Source: Diplonema papillatum (Eukaryota > Euglenozoa > Diplonemea > Diplonemida > Diplonemidae). From it: DNA of 64,000 bases. Numbering within the stretch: position 1 is the first letter of the stretch; each line of letters begins with the position of its first letter. This document shows positions 13,601-22,949 of the stretch, piece by piece. The position numbers and the translations under genes are program-made. A model generated the notes under the pieces. The model was not told the origin of the DNA. It did not search any database and was given only the letters and a program-made list of their open reading frames with translations. The stretch covers positions 1-64,000 of the forward strand of contig JAPJBO010001032.1 of NCBI GenBank assembly GCA_030068145.1. The letters are read 5' to 3'.

Positions 13601-15440
13601 TCTTGCTCGCAAGAAGGGCAAATCGCATCGCACTCGTCCAATGGGCAGTCTGCCAAGTTCTGTGTCGCTGCATTGAACGAGGGTGACGGGCAGGTACACG
13701 TCCAGTCAGATGTCGAGAACTCGCTGTGGTCGGGATCACTGCACGTCTGCGGCAGCACGCCGGTGTCGCACTTGCCGTTCTCACACGTGCTGCATGTTGT
13801 GTTACACTCGTCGATTGCACAGTCCGCGATACCGTTGAGCTCGCTCCCGCTCAGCGGGCTTCTGCACACGCACAGCCAGTCAAACCCTATTGAATGGTTG
13901 GGGTCATGGCAATCCTGATTGGCGTCGTTGCACGTTTCATTGTGCAGTGTGCACTCATCGATGTCGCAACTCTGCACTGGTGCGGTCAGCTGCGTGTAGT
14001 TCGCGGGAGCATCGCAAGCACAGACCCAGTTGGACAAGGACTTGGACATGGGTATCGGGTCTGAGCACGACTGATTATTCGCTGAGCAGGTGGCACCTGC
14101 GCATGTTGGGCAGGCTTCCTTGCACTCGTCCAGTGGGCAGTTAGCTACGCTTTTCGTTGCATACAGAGTGGATGGAGCCGGGCAAGTACACGTCCAGTCG
14201 CCTGTCGAAAGCTCGCTGTGGTCCGGGTCGTTGCAGGTCTGAGAAACAGGACCAGAGTCGCAGGCACCTTTCTCGCATGAGTCGCATGTTTTGTCGCACT
14301 CGTCAATCGTACAATTGGCCGCTTCTGTCATAGCCGAACCGTTTAATGGAGCAACACAAGTGCACTGCCAATCGTCTGGCTTGTTTTCGTCCAGGTCTGT
14401 ACACGTTTGCTGCCTGTTCTGACACGTGTTGTGCAGCTCGCATTCGTCCTGCGAGCACGAAGCAACGTCACCTCCCGTTCGGGTTTTCGAGGAGGGATAC
14501 GGGCACACGCACATCCAGTCCCATCTTGAATTGAGCGTCGGGTTCGGGTCGCTGCATGTCTGTCCCAAGTGTCCCTTGGCACACCGGCCCTGTTCACAGG
14601 TCGTGGTGCAGTCCTCCGTGCATTCGTCGAAGGGACAGTTGACTACGCCCCCGCGCGCGGAAGCCGATGGATCGTTGGGACAGACGCAGCGCCAGTCTCC
14701 AGTGGATGACGCGTTTTGGTCAGGGTCAAAGCAGGTCTGCGGCGGCCAAGTACTTTGACACACGCCGTTTTCACACCCGGTGCAAGTTGCCTCGCACTCG
14801 TTCAGAATACACACCGCGGCCGCCATTGCGGCTTGCCCGTCCCCTGGGGGTTTACACTCGCAGTACCAGTCGTTGTACACGCTGTCGTCGGGTTCCACGC
14901 AGACCTGATCCACGTCAGTGCAGGTTCCGTTGTACTCGAGGCACTCGTCAAATAGGCATTGGTCGACGACAGCGCCTATCTCATACATCACTGAGGGCTC
15001 CGGGCAAAGGCAAGCCCAGTCACTCGAATTGGTGTCGTCCGGGTCGTTGCAACCCTGACCGGCCGTTGCGCAAAGCCCGTTTTCGCAGTGGTCGCACGTT
15101 ACGTTGCATTCGTTGATAGCGCACGTTGCGACTTTGCCGATGGCCGCACCTTCAAACGGAGACCGGCACCTGCAGCCCCAATCTTCCGTGGACGTCGGTG
15201 CCGAGTTGTGGTCGAAACAGTCTTGGTCCTTCTTCGCACACGCGCCATTCTCGCACGTGCTGCAACTCGCGAGGCACTCGTTCAATACGCAGACGGCTTT
15301 AGCTTGAGTCGGGGAAGTGTACGGGTCTCGCGTCAGCGGCGCGACGCACTCACAGTACCAGTCGTCAGTACACGGTGAGGGGTCGGGGTCCACGCATTGT
15401 TGCCCGTTGCTTTTACAAATAATATCCCCCGTGGATCCTG
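7375..15440 (-). repeat. Coding array of about 48 EGF-like repeats
   Basis: I counted about 48 units by their DEC/NEC signature. Most are 45-56 residues. Two kinds recur: one with a paired C-x-x-C after DEC (for example TC..CENG.C), and one with a longer spacing (DEC.LHN.TC). Each carries a QxCxDP motif and a DWxCxC motif. The DEC opening is reminiscent of calcium-binding EGF domains, but the internal DP..DW signature is distinctive. Repeats differ enough at DNA level that this is an old expansion. Confidence 0.8.
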
Positions 15441-18400
15441 TGGCGCACTGGTCGATCACGCACAGAGTTCCTTTCCAAGAACACTTGTCCGGCTCTGTTT
15501 CACAATGTCTCTTGTTCGCCGCCAGGTCGGCCTCGTCGTACTTGCAATCGCAAACCGTATCCGGGATGTTTTCACAGTGAACGTTGGTCCAAGAGCATTC
15601 CATGTTGTTCTCGGCATGGCAGTCAGCTGCTGTGCAATGTTCAAGGCAAGGAGAGGTAGTGCAGGTCTTGGTAGACGTAGACCAGAAGCAACCGCGGTCT
15701 TTTTTGCACGTGGCTTCCTGAAGGTAGAACATGCACGGAAGGTGTTTGTTGATCGTCGTTCCAGGAACGATGTGCTCGATATTCGAACCCCACTCGTGAA
15801 CAGGATCGCAGAACTTATGCAGAAGGTCCGGCAGCTCATCAAGATTCAAGTCTGTAAAGTGCTTGCTTTGGTCAGCCGAAGTCAGCTTCTTCAACGATGC
15901 GCTCGCGTCGACGTCCACTTTGGTTGCGGTGGCCTGTCTGCGTACAACAATTCCGTACCTGTTCACTCTCAAAAAGTCCATGTTGTCGATCACATCCTTG
16001 GTATCGTCAGTGTCGAGAATCTGCTGGTCCGTGACAATGATCAGGATGCGCTCGACTCCGTCGTCAGGAGGTGAGTCCTTCCAGTCACGCTCGTTGAAAT
16101 TCTTGTAAGCGAGCTTGAGGGCAGGGAGGATCTTGTGGTCCCCGCCGACAGGGTTGTCCTCGTGCCATGTTAGGTCACTATCCAACTGAGCGAATGTGCC
16201 TGAAAGTTGGCCTTTGGCAGCAGGTGCGGTCGCGATCTTTGCCGCACTTCCGTCCGTTCCGTATTGAATGAGAGAAACACGGGCTGCTTCAGTGTTCCCA
16301 GATTGGGTTGTCACGCCTGCTGGGGCCTTAGTCAAGGGTATCTCCCGGACCCAGTTTCGGATGTGTTCGGTGAAAGCCAAGTAGCCATTCGGGTGATGTT
16401 CGAACTTGTAGCTCATCGACGTGGAGCCGGGGAAGATGAGGACGATGTCCATCGCAGGGCACAGTCCGTATTTAGCCGCAACGCACTGTTCCTCGCTGCC
16501 GCTCTTCCAGTAACAGTTGTCGTTCCGCATGCACGCGCATTGAGTCAAGTGGAACTGGCAGTGGAGGTCGACGCACCCCTTTGGTGACTCGTTCCACATG
16601 CAGTCTTTGTTCGCTTCGCACTTGGCGTTGGTCGTCAACGTGTAGCACTCCTTGATCTGACAGGTCGCAGGTGTGGTTTTCAAGTCCCAGTGGCACTCCG
16701 CTCGCGCGTCGCAACACTCGTCGTTGTCGTTCTCGGAGCAGGTTTTGAACGCACATTTCGAATTAACCCACTGACACCGAGCATCAGCCTTGCACACCGT
16801 TGAAGAGGTCCACGCTTTACAGCCAGCGTGCATGCATTGAAGCTCTGGTCCCCCGCATGGGTCCTTCTGCCAGGCACATTCTTTGCCATTTCCGTCCTTT
16901 ACACAGTCTGGTTTCGTGTCTGGTCTCGTGCACGGGCGAACAACGCACTTCTTCGACACCCACGAGCAGTCCTCATGGTCCGACTTGCAATCCAGCTCAT
17001 TGTCGTTCATCGTGCAAGGAGCCGGTTCGCACAGCTGGGCCGTCCCGTCCCAGACACAGTTTTGGGATGAAGCTATGCAGAGGGCATACGTGTCGTGTGC
17101 GCAGCGCGTTTCTTTCAAGCAGCCCTGCGTCGTGTCCCACACGCAATAATTGTCGGTATTAAGCATACACGCAGTTTTCTCGCACTCCGTGATGCAGACG
17201 GAGTCCAAACAGGCCTGGCTAGACGAGCTCCAGTGGCATCCCCGGTCCACCGCACATTTGTACGCATTGGTGTACTGTTTGCACGGTAGATGGTATCCAA
17301 CCTGGTCATTATCTTGAACGCCAGAACCAACAATGTATTTGCCGAATGTAGAGGACGGTTCGCAGATTTTCTTGAAGAGGTTGGCAGCAACTGCGTCGTG
17401 TGTCATTGAGATGGACAATGATGCGCTTGATGTCAGCTTCCTCAATTGAACGGCGGCGTTGTTCTCAGCCGAACTTTGAGACGAACTCCTTCTGAGCACG
17501 ATTCCAAAGCGAGTAACACCTTGGCTGTTTAACGTGTTCACCTCGCTCGTAGTAGACGCGTAGTCTGCCATGCCAGAGTCCACGAAGATGAACATGACCT
17601 TCTTCCGGTTTTTGGCGGCCTTGTTGAAGACGTTACCGGCTTCTCGCATTCCCTTCTCAATCCTGTTCCCTTTGTTCAGCGGGTTTGCTCTGTGATAGGA
17701 TATGTCTCCTGATAATTCACTGTAGACTCCCGACAGAGCTCTGACCCTCGCTTCGGTTGTTCCTGGTATGGTGTCATACCGTGCGCAATATTTCTTACCA
17801 TACCACTTCCTCTTCCACTGGCCACACTGCGTGTACGGCTCCTGACCGGAGAACTGGATGGTACCCAAACGGATGCCGCCGCGGGTCAGTCCGCTGTCGG
17901 TGACACCTCTTTTCTCACCGGTGAGCGGGATTTGGTTGGCCCAGTCTTTCAAGAGGTCCCAGAAGGCGTACCAGCCGTTTGAATGTCTATAGAACGCTCC
18001 TCTAACAGACGAGGAGGCGTCCACGGCCACAACAACTTCTAAAGCAGGGCATTGTCCGTACTCTTCGTCCACGCAACGCTTTTCTCTGATATGCCAGTAA
18101 CAGCCTTGTGCATTTCTACACGAGCATTCCCCGAGACCGTTGCAGTTCATCTCCGTACAGTATCCCTTGCCGGCGTCCCACATGCACCCAGACTTTTTGT
18201 TGCAGAGCGACTCTGTCTTGTAGTTCCTCGTGCAAGGTTTTTCGACGCACACTGGTGGCGAGACACCTGTGTTCCACTGGCAATCCTCGCTCCGGCAACA
18301 GCTTTCGGTCGGGTACTTTCCGCATATAGAACGTTGACACTTCAAGCCGGAAGACCACTGGCACTGTGAGTTCTTTTCGCACTCCTTCTGCGTTGTGGCG

Positions 18401-18681
18401 AAGCAAGCATGGCGGACACACTTGTGATCGTCGTTCTTTGGGCAGAGACTTTCCCATTCACAGCTTTTGTCCGCATTACAGTTCAGCTCGTCCGTGAACT
18501 TGCACGGCTCTACACCGCAGCTTCCTGGAACACCAAGGGTCGGCTGCGTCCACACGCACCCGTTCGTATCCCCAATGCACGCCGACTCATCGTCGTTCAA
18601 CAGGCAAGGCGCTGCAACAGCTTCGGTGTCCCTCAGGTGTCCCAACAACACCAACAGCCCCATTCGGCTGATGAGCTTCAT
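7600..18681 (-). CDS. Giant secreted VWA/EGF-repeat protein, N-terminal part
   Basis: The frame is 3,693 codons with no intron. It starts at an ATG in an AAAATG context, followed by a signal-peptide-like start (MKLISRMGLLVLLGHL, then a small-residue cleavage region). Residues ~26-210 are Cys-rich repeats of about 40 residues with a C-x-W core. VWA-like domain 1 (~210-445) has a DASSS metal-site motif, and VWA-like domain 2 (~740-965) has PGSTS instead. Further CxW repeats follow. From ~1080 to the end there are about 48 EGF-like repeats with the pattern C..xGQxCxDP...DWxCxCPxP...C..DEC. This is a modular extracellular protein, probably an adhesin or matrix component; that role is inferred from architecture, not shown. 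The frame ends at a stop only because of a frameshift near 7,625, and the same protein continues in another frame to the left edge. No membrane segment is seen; the C terminus lies outside the window. Confidence 0.85.
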   Translation of the reverse strand: MKLISRMGLLVLLGHLRDTEAVAAPCLLNDDESACIGDTNGCVWTQPTLGVPGSCGVEPCKFTDELNCNADKSCEWESLCPKNDDHKCVRHACFATTQKECEKNSQCQWSSGLKCQRSICGKYPTESCCRSEDCQWNTGVSPPVCVEKPCTRNYKTESLCNKKSGCMWDAGKGYCTEMNCNGLGECSCRNAQGCYWHIREKRCVDEEYGQCPALEVVVAVDASSSVRGAFYRHSNGWYAFWDLLKDWANQIPLTGEKRGVTDSGLTRGGIRLGTIQFSGQEPYTQCGQWKRKWYGKKYCARYDTIPGTTEARVRALSGVYSELSGDISYHRANPLNKGNRIEKGMREAGNVFNKAAKNRKKVMFIFVDSGMADYASTTSEVNTLNSQGVTRFGIVLRRSSSQSSAENNAAVQLRKLTSSASLSISMTHDAVAANLFKKICEPSSTFGKYIVGSGVQDNDQVGYHLPCKQYTNAYKCAVDRGCHWSSSSQACLDSVCITECEKTACMLNTDNYCVWDTTQGCLKETRCAHDTYALCIASSQNCVWDGTAQLCEPAPCTMNDNELDCKSDHEDCSWVSKKCVVRPCTRPDTKPDCVKDGNGKECAWQKDPCGGPELQCMHAGCKAWTSSTVCKADARCQWVNSKCAFKTCSENDNDECCDARAECHWDLKTTPATCQIKECYTLTTNAKCEANKDCMWNESPKGCVDLHCQFHLTQCACMRNDNCYWKSGSEEQCVAAKYGLCPAMDIVLIFPGSTSMSYKFEHHPNGYLAFTEHIRNWVREIPLTKAPAGVTTQSGNTEAARVSLIQYGTDGSAAKIATAPAAKGQLSGTFAQLDSDLTWHEDNPVGGDHKILPALKLAYKNFNERDWKDSPPDDGVERILIIVTDQQILDTDDTKDVIDNMDFLRVNRYGIVVRRQATATKVDVDASASLKKLTSADQSKHFTDLNLDELPDLLHKFCDPVHEWGSNIEHIVPGTTINKHLPCMFYLQEATCKKDRGCFWSTSTKTCTTSPCLEHCTAADCHAENNMECSWTNVHCENIPDTVCDCKYDEADLAANKRHCETEPDKCSWKGTLCVIDQCATGSTGDIICKSNGQQCVDPDPSPCTDDWYCECVAPLTRDPYTSPTQAKAVCVLNECLASCSTCENGACAKKDQDCFDHNSAPTSTEDWGCRCRSPFEGAAIGKVATCAINECNVTCDHCENGLCATAGQGCNDPDDTNSSDWACLCPEPSVMYEIGAVVDQCLFDECLEYNGTCTDVDQVCVEPDDSVYNDWYCECKPPGDGQAAMAAAVCILNECEATCTGCENGVCQSTWPPQTCFDPDQNASSTGDWRCVCPNDPSASARGGVVNCPFDECTEDCTTTCEQGRCAKGHLGQTCSDPNPTLNSRWDWMCVCPYPSSKTRTGGDVASCSQDECELHNTCQNRQQTCTDLDENKPDDWQCTCVAPLNGSAMTEAANCTIDECDKTCDSCEKGACDSGPVSQTCNDPDHSELSTGDWTCTCPAPSTLYATKSVANCPLDECKEACPTCAGATCSANNQSCSDPIPMSKSLSNWVCACDAPANYTQLTAPVQSCDIDECTLHNETCNDANQDCHDPNHSIGFDWLCVCRSPLSGSELNGIADCAIDECNTTCSTCENGKCDTGVLPQTCSDPDHSEFSTSDWTCTCPSPSFNAATQNLADCPLDECDAICPSCEQDACANASQTCYDPFPMTSSLSDWNCTCQYPSNATEQAAAVASCDRDECEIHAPTCEAANQTCYDVNASIPHDWMCACRSPLSGEETSKVAACFVDECVSSCESCEEGLCSTGDPIETCDDPNNSSLSLSDWTCTCPFPSTRFATVNKADCPRDECIVDGCSTCANGTCAQSGQNCSDPVAMTSSLSDWVCSCPFPSNATATAAAAATCDTNECDISRYNMICMVAGQECVDPDESVTDDWMCRCVWPLSGHATGSAVNCTIDECEENCQTCERDMCSSAYPVQICHDPDHSSDSQSDWICACQAPSNNTGYTNLASCPLNECEDTMCATCANGTCVRGDGDQTCTDPGPSSSSLSDWFCRCAAPANYTQTAAAVVSCSIDECTIHNSTCTRGNQTCEDLDQAAHYNWECVCNDPLSGRGTMELAECTIDECEVTCGTCENSMCETGAVEETCTDLNISALSRQDWACSCPAPSTISAIYNLADCPLDECSVTCATCSNQTCTDAGQTCYDPEPRSESLSDWICSCVPPAMQKAVASAADICAYDECLSFNATCASANQTCEDPNWETYSDWVCWCPLPFEGNATAGISHCEINECEKTCASCEEDLCATAGQSCEDPDSSWKSLSDWLCRCPEPSVGHAFTSVSHCTLNECNTTCPHCANTICSGASQLCDDPNTTASSTNDWWCRCPSPSLGLNKTSAVDFCLYDECSVPENENVCLNHTQECVDVDTEVFSLDDWECNCISPPALENNSTVTGPTLCSYQGECETDPEALLCLAKGHLCWDPDTDIHSLGDWECSCVTPFKGETAVNSSDILCEVNECETNCSTCAITNEYPNQPNLCEIEGQTCTDLNLTTLHDWQCQCPFPSTTLASTATPAPACVVDECLAVCPSCSKGACTSVNQTCVDPDTDVNSLSDWTCTCPSPGVGDATAKAALCVCDECLLYSDCPDAWQSCYDADTTCNNVQPDFVCTCPPGSNGTAIGEAVAMCTIDECVEFGDTCALSGQTCVDDDKMTNGTWVCHCPMPANGSALMAVSSCTLDECLKDCKHCENDTCASAKQDCTDPDTRLESSHDWFCECRFPGVGKATARAASCDCDECVTDVICSSANQTCNDGNLTCADGGAKDYTCTCQDPFTGVAEAAVAVCKWDECAEHELACTNKKQNCYDPDLVNLDTWQCVCLPNATGSALMQAAECSLDECAAICDSCENSACENAGQKCNDPDIAITSLGDWTCECNVGTGKATQAPADCKCDECLDTLECDLADQICTDSNHTCGGGDFTCSCKLPWQGVGTAGAAVCEMDECKQNGYVCQAMNQTCTDYELTTENTWSCTCPLPSHGTSNMSAAACVLDECEESCPHCENGACEEEAQLCIDMDNSSQSRRDWMCLCQEPGVGNATAKPAECVCNECLLYSTCTNAGQDCNDLETSCSKLQKPNYVCTCRAPSFGSANNVAADCQLDECQDNQLCGGQKCEDPDFLKNGDWFCKCPPPSHGSAVGEPATCILNECNETCSHCANGTCTQQTDKQTCHDPDTNATSTSDWTCTCSIGVGSATAKAATCVCDECSIGINACQPFGQDCRDNVQTCNTAPDFQCICPSPYTGSAVGTNATCTLDECKQYASICSAVGQDCIDSDHLVLNNWICQCKSPSEGEGRMEAAYCVLDECAKECETCSNNTCTDADQICSEGNTSSLMTSDWTCSCKFPGVGSAVTNAAVCVCDECLMFDVCQSEGQSCFDADKSCDKLDDFTCTCALPAVGTGTASAAVCLTNECKQYNGTCLTKGQTCFDPNQTVADDWECHCPEPAVGTEVMGPATCFLNECNTSCTHCANGTCDSVGQTCNDPNMEVDYTNDWTCTCVAPAKGEAMANAAECVCNECETDDTCLAANQSCEDVNTTCGEVPDFVCSCDSPAYGSAVGEAAECLIDECTTVLACESMQQICLDENRTADANWICMCPNGTTGEPGQQGATTCLLDECTASCPTCAEDTCSNMGQACVERTRTCLA

Positions 18682-18699
18682 TTTGTTGAAGCGCTTTTA

Positions 18700-19249
18700 A
18701 CTTCCTTTAGTGTTACCGTCGATCCCGAGGGACGCAGTTTGGTGTTTTGCGACCTTTGTTTAATAGTTTGATTGTCGAGGGAGCGTTAGTGTGGTACTCA
18801 TTTGCATGCAAATGACTCCTCACTAACGCAACAAGAAACCGATTGTCGAGGAATTTTGGTGGAACACTTCAGTCCGTATGCGGGTTTAATATGGAACGTG
18901 TAAACTGAGAAACGCCCGGCTCCGAAGTAACCGTGTTCGCAAAACTATTGGACCGGAGAAAATTTGGACCGGTAAAAATCTCTTTGAGAGGCTCATGTTT
19001 TATGACGGACTCCCATTCTCCTAAACAGGGGTCCTGCCATGGTTGGCAGAGCATCGCCGTCCGGCGAGGCGGCAGCGTACGCGGCGTTCTGCGCGCTGCT
19101 ACGTTTCGCAAACTGCTTAGTGACCAGGCACGTGCAGTTTGGCAGGCGGCTGGTTCGCCGCGGGTAGCATTTCGAGCGTAGTGTTACCTCGGACGTTTTC
19201 GGGAATTTGGGATTCGTTCCCATTGACTTTGTTACCGATGGTTCTCGTG
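18700..19249. other. Gene-free 5' flank of the giant gene
   Basis: This is the upstream side of the giant gene and should hold its promoter. I see no clear TATA box. It contains a 47-bp imperfect palindrome (18,783-18,829) and, at ~18,718-18,768, a degenerate copy of a dispersed sequence (GATCCCGAGGGACG, then TTTGCGACCTTT) also present near 29,130 and 58,460. Confidence 0.5.
18783..18829. repeat. 47-bp imperfect palindrome with ATTTGCATGCAAAT core
   Basis: The sequence reads GCGTTAGTG...CACTAACGC around a perfect ATTTGCATGCAAAT core. Two more copies, in opposite orientation, are at 58,629-58,674 and 58,883-58,928. It is a dispersed element and not unique to this promoter. Confidence 0.75.
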
Positions 19250-20524
19250 TGTGGGCCTTTGAAGCGTGGATGATGCCTCTCGCGCTGCTCCCCTTGAGGT
19301 TCCTGGCTCATGCCAAAGCGCCGCCGCCCGGGTTAAGGGGTTGCGGCATCAGGCGTGGGCAAGGGCCAGGGAGGCTGTTCGGAGGGGTCACCACCCACCG
19401 TTCGCGGGCTTCGTTACTTCACTGCCCCCGGCTCTCCCCGGCCTTCGTCATCCCGGGGGAGGGTTCCACGGCCATCCCCCCCCGCGTGGGGAATGGACTG
19501 GTGCTGTGCCGCGGGTCCTTCCGTGCGTTCTCGCGACGTCGCCGCTGTCGATGTCGCTGCCGCTGTTGCTGCCGCTGCAGCCGCTGTCGGGCGGTTGGTT
19601 GACGATCCCGGTCTGCACCCCGCCCGTTGCGCGTCGGCTTTCTTCTTCTCGGCGTTCGCTAGGACGTCCCAAAGGTGGCGGCTGCCGCCGCCGCGTGCGC
19701 GGCGGTGCGTCGCCCGGTCGTGTCTTGCCCGTGCCTTCCACTTCTCGCCGCTGTGTTGCCACCCCCGTGGGTAGTGGGCCTGGGGTCGGAAGCTGCCGGT
19801 CAGGACACCCGCCTTCTCCCAGTGGCCGCTCTGGTCGCCCCGTCCTTTGTTCGCCATCTTTTTGGGCACGTGCCGTACGGCGGCGACTTCGAACGCCCGC
19901 ATCACCGCTTCGAAGGCCTCCCGGTTGTTGATCTGCGGCCGTTTGTTGAGGCCCTGGAGGATGGGTCCCCCGAGGCTGGTGAGGTGGTTGACGCGCATCT
20001 CGAGGGCCGGGTGGACGGCTTTCACGCGCGCAATCTTGCCCAACCTGCTCAGCGCGGTCCTCATCGCCCACCCTTTCGCGGTCGCCGAGTCGCTGTAGGC
20101 CTGTGCCGCCTGTCGCTGTGCGGTGTCCATGGCGCGGTTGGACAGTTCGTCCGCATCCTTGTTGAGCTCGCGAGGAATGTGCACCGGCTCGATCGTCGTC
20201 CGTCGGTCGTGCAGCTTCGCCAACAGGTTCTGCGCCTGGTCGTAGTATCGCCGGAGTGTTTCGTTGCACCTCTTCGTGCCCTTTATCTGACCAATGACCA
20301 GTTCGCTGTCGCTCTTGACGACGATGGTGCGGGGTGTCGGCGGCACGGGGTCCCGCATCAACCTCGCCAACACGCTGACGAACCCGACGTATTCCGCCAC
20401 GTTGTTCGTCGCTCTCCCGGCGATGGGCTTCTCAACTTCCCACTGCTTGACGCCTTTGTCGTAGAAGACCGCCCCGGCTCCCGCGACCGCGCCGTTGGTC
20501 CCAAGGAACGGGCCGACGGCGCGA
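19250..20524 (-). pseudogene. LINE fragment: RNase H domain and tail
   Basis: The minus strand encodes an RNase HI fold: AGAGAVFYDKG, then NNVAEYVGFVSV (catalytic Glu), SDSELVIGQIKGT (Asp), and HIPRELNKDADELSNRAMD (last Asp). It continues into a basic Ala/Arg-rich tail. The first catalytic Asp strand (FFDGG) is missing here; it lies on the plus strand near 21,430, as expected if an internal segment was inverted. RNase H in a non-LTR retrotransposon degrades the RNA strand during copying. The frame decays towards its 3' end. A 33.8-34.9 kb copy shows the same 3' boundary (TGTGGGCCTTTGAAGCG). No poly(A) tail is present. Confidence 0.75.
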
Positions 20525-21465
20525 ATGGACGGTGGTGCAGAACGTCGAGCCGCTGACGAAAGAGGAGAGGCAGCGGGCGCAGACCACCCGGCACAACTTC
20601 CAGCACGAGCTACGGGAGGCCGGGCGGACGATGCGCTACAAGGAGGTGGTCAAGACGAGGGCATCCCTCCTCGGCATCGAGGACGGCATCGACGGGGGCG
20701 CCACGCGAGACTTGCCGGAGAAGGGCGCCATCACCGGCTACCAGCAGGGCCTGGTCAGAGCTGTCATTGCCAACGCGGTACACACCGGCAAGCGATGGGA
20801 GCAAGCAACATGCAGATTCTGCGACGCTGGTGTCCCGGAGGACGAACAACACATGTGGTGGGACTGCGTCAAGTGGAGCGACGTGCGCGGCGCGTATCCG
20901 AATGTGCTCGCTCGGCGGCCCGAGATGAAGCCGTGCATGGCTCTATGCGGCGTCATGCCCAAGGACACGATGGGTCTCGACTTCGACGAATGCAGGGAGC
21001 TGGCGGCCGGGATGCAGCTGATGTGCGTCGAGATCCTGCTCGGGAGGCAGCGGGCCGACGGGATCCTCGAGCAGGACTGCCGGCGCAAGGAGCTCAAGGT
21101 GTCGACATATCCGTGGGGGTGGGAGCCGCAACGGCCGACGGCCAGCCAGACCATCAACGTCGACGGTGCGCGGCCGGACCGCAACGCATGGAAGGACACC
21201 CACGAGATGCTCCTGGCGCTGGCAGAATGGTGCTCGACGAAGCGGTGGTCCGAAACCAGCAAGGAGGCCTCCATCTCGTATTTCGAGCTCGCTGTCGATT
21301 TTGAGCTGCACAGCGGCCTGACCCTCACGCCGGCCGGCACACAGCGGAGGCAGGAGAACATCGCGCAGCGGCAGCCGAAAGAGCGGTGGACCGTGGCGGA
21401 CACGCTGCCGGGAGAGGAGACGGCGGCGTTCTTCGACGGCGGCAGTGGGGGAACGAATCTGGGCC
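20525..21465 (+). pseudogene. LINE C-terminal segment (CCHC zinc finger), inverted relative to the rest of the element
   Basis: The plus strand encodes TVVQNVEPLTKEERQRAQ, then a zinc finger CRFC-x8-H-x4-C (CRFCDAGVPEDEQHMWWDC), then a segment ending SYFELAVDFELHSGL, and then AAFFDGGSGGTN. C-terminal CCHC fingers are typical of LINE polyproteins. The closing FFDGG motif is the first strand of RNase H, whose remainder is on the minus strand to the left. The segment therefore appears to have been flipped in place inside one LINE. At the junctions, short similar stretches (ATGGACG at ~20,525 and ~21,480) sit on opposite strands. Confidence 0.7.
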
Positions 21466-22949
21466 ACGTCCATCCGATGTCCGTGATCGCTTGCTCGAGC
21501 AGGAACACTGGCCCCTCCTTGCTTCGCCCCGGTGCCTCTGGAGCGCCGGGGGGGCGGTCCCGCCTTGCTTGCCGCGCTGCTCGGATGGCAACAACCAGCG
21601 GTGCCAAGTGCGACTGCTTCACCATCTGCTGCGAAAACGTGTTTACCCGCCGATGAATCGCGGCGACACGCGGGTCCAATCTGTGCCCCCGACACAGCGT
21701 GTTCAGCACGACGGCATCGCACCTCCTGTTGCCGGGGGTCCACAGCCCCGCCAGGGTCGCAACTCGCAGGCCTTCCATGTACGTTCCCGCCGGTTGCCAC
21801 ACCGAGACGCCCTACAACGCCTTCGCTGTGGCCGACGCAGCCACGTACCCCTCCCTCTGATCCATCGGGATGGGCAGGCTTCTCGCCCTTCTCGCGATGT
21901 TCTTCGCGGCCTCGAACCGGGTTTGGATTCGCCTGCTGGGGGGCGGTGCACCCTTCCCGACCGTAAACATCGCCCCCAGAACGTCGAAGCTTGTCTCCCG
22001 CAGTACCTTGTTGCCATGTACTGTGAGCCCTCCGCGCCCGGCGCGGTGTTCTTGTTCATCGTTGAAAGCGTCTTCCGCAGGTCAGTTGCGTTCAGCTCCA
22101 CCGCGTCCGCCCGCGGGATGTGAGCCCGAAAGTCCTCTTCAAACGCCTCCCACTTGGGCGCCGGTGTCTCCTTCCTGCCGTGCCGCTCGTACACTCCGCC
22201 CCAGGCGGATGGCCCTCTCAGGAGCTCGTCCATCTCCTTCGCGTACCAGGTCACGGAACCGTCTGCTCTCGCGAGGTACTCCACCTGTCTCCGGTCCGCC
22301 TCCTTTACCCACGCGAAGATTCTCCCGGGTGCAACCTTGGCGGCCAGCTGCATGCTCCGGCGCCACTCGTTTATCCGCGTCTCTTTCACGTCGTGCGCCA
22401 ACTTCTTCTGCGACCCCCGCAGATCTGCGAGCATCTTCATCATCGTCTCGCCGACTGGCGGGCTCGGTCGACCCCAGACCTCTGCCCAGGCGTCGTCAGC
22501 CATCAGCTTCTTCCCGCCCGCCCTCGCCTTGTCCCATCGCTGCTTCCGAACCAGCTGCGCCTTTAAACCCGTCACGTCCGCAGAGTCGCGCTCAATCGCC
22601 TCGATCTGCCGGATCAGCTTCGACGTCGCTTGCTGGTGCGCGTTCGCCGCTCCCCCGTCGAGCGGGTTCGCCGGTGCCGTCACCCGCCTGAGCCGCGGCT
22701 TCGTGGTCAGCGCCCTCCCCACGAACTTCCCGGAAGGACCCGGTAGCTCTGGCGCCGCCTCCAACAGGTACGCTTCCGCTGGTTGCGCGGACAGTCGCCA
22801 CATCGCTTCGACGTCTTCCCTCGCTGCTGCTTCCATGTGGCGTGCTCGGGTGGGCTCCATCATCTTCGCGTACAGGACACCTCGCTCTTCAACCGAAAGC
22901 ATCGATGAGCCAGCGGGGATGGGCAGGGACAACGGCGGCGATTGCACGG
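21466..22949 (-). pseudogene. LINE fragment: pre-RT region, RT start and post-RT segment
   Basis: From right to left the minus strand reads a helical pre-RT region, then the start of a reverse transcriptase (LRKTLSTMNKNTAPGAEGSQ, the usual K-APG-DG motif, with the Asp replaced by Glu). It then jumps within ~200 bases to a post-RT motif (WTPGNRRCDAVVLNTL, CRGHRLDPR). The RT catalytic core, including its catalytic Asp box, is therefore deleted. The right end is cut at 22,950 by an inverted-repeat element. No endonuclease domain is seen. The fragment belongs with the two neighbouring pieces as one dead LINE. Confidence 0.7.

Noticed and set aside
19675-20556. 293-codon plus-strand frame opposite RNase H
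   Set aside because: The minus strand carries clear RNase H catalytic motifs; the plus frame is a shadow.
20543-20575. Hammerhead-like CTGACGAAAGAGG
   Set aside because: It lies in LINE coding sequence and lacks the partner GAAA and stems.
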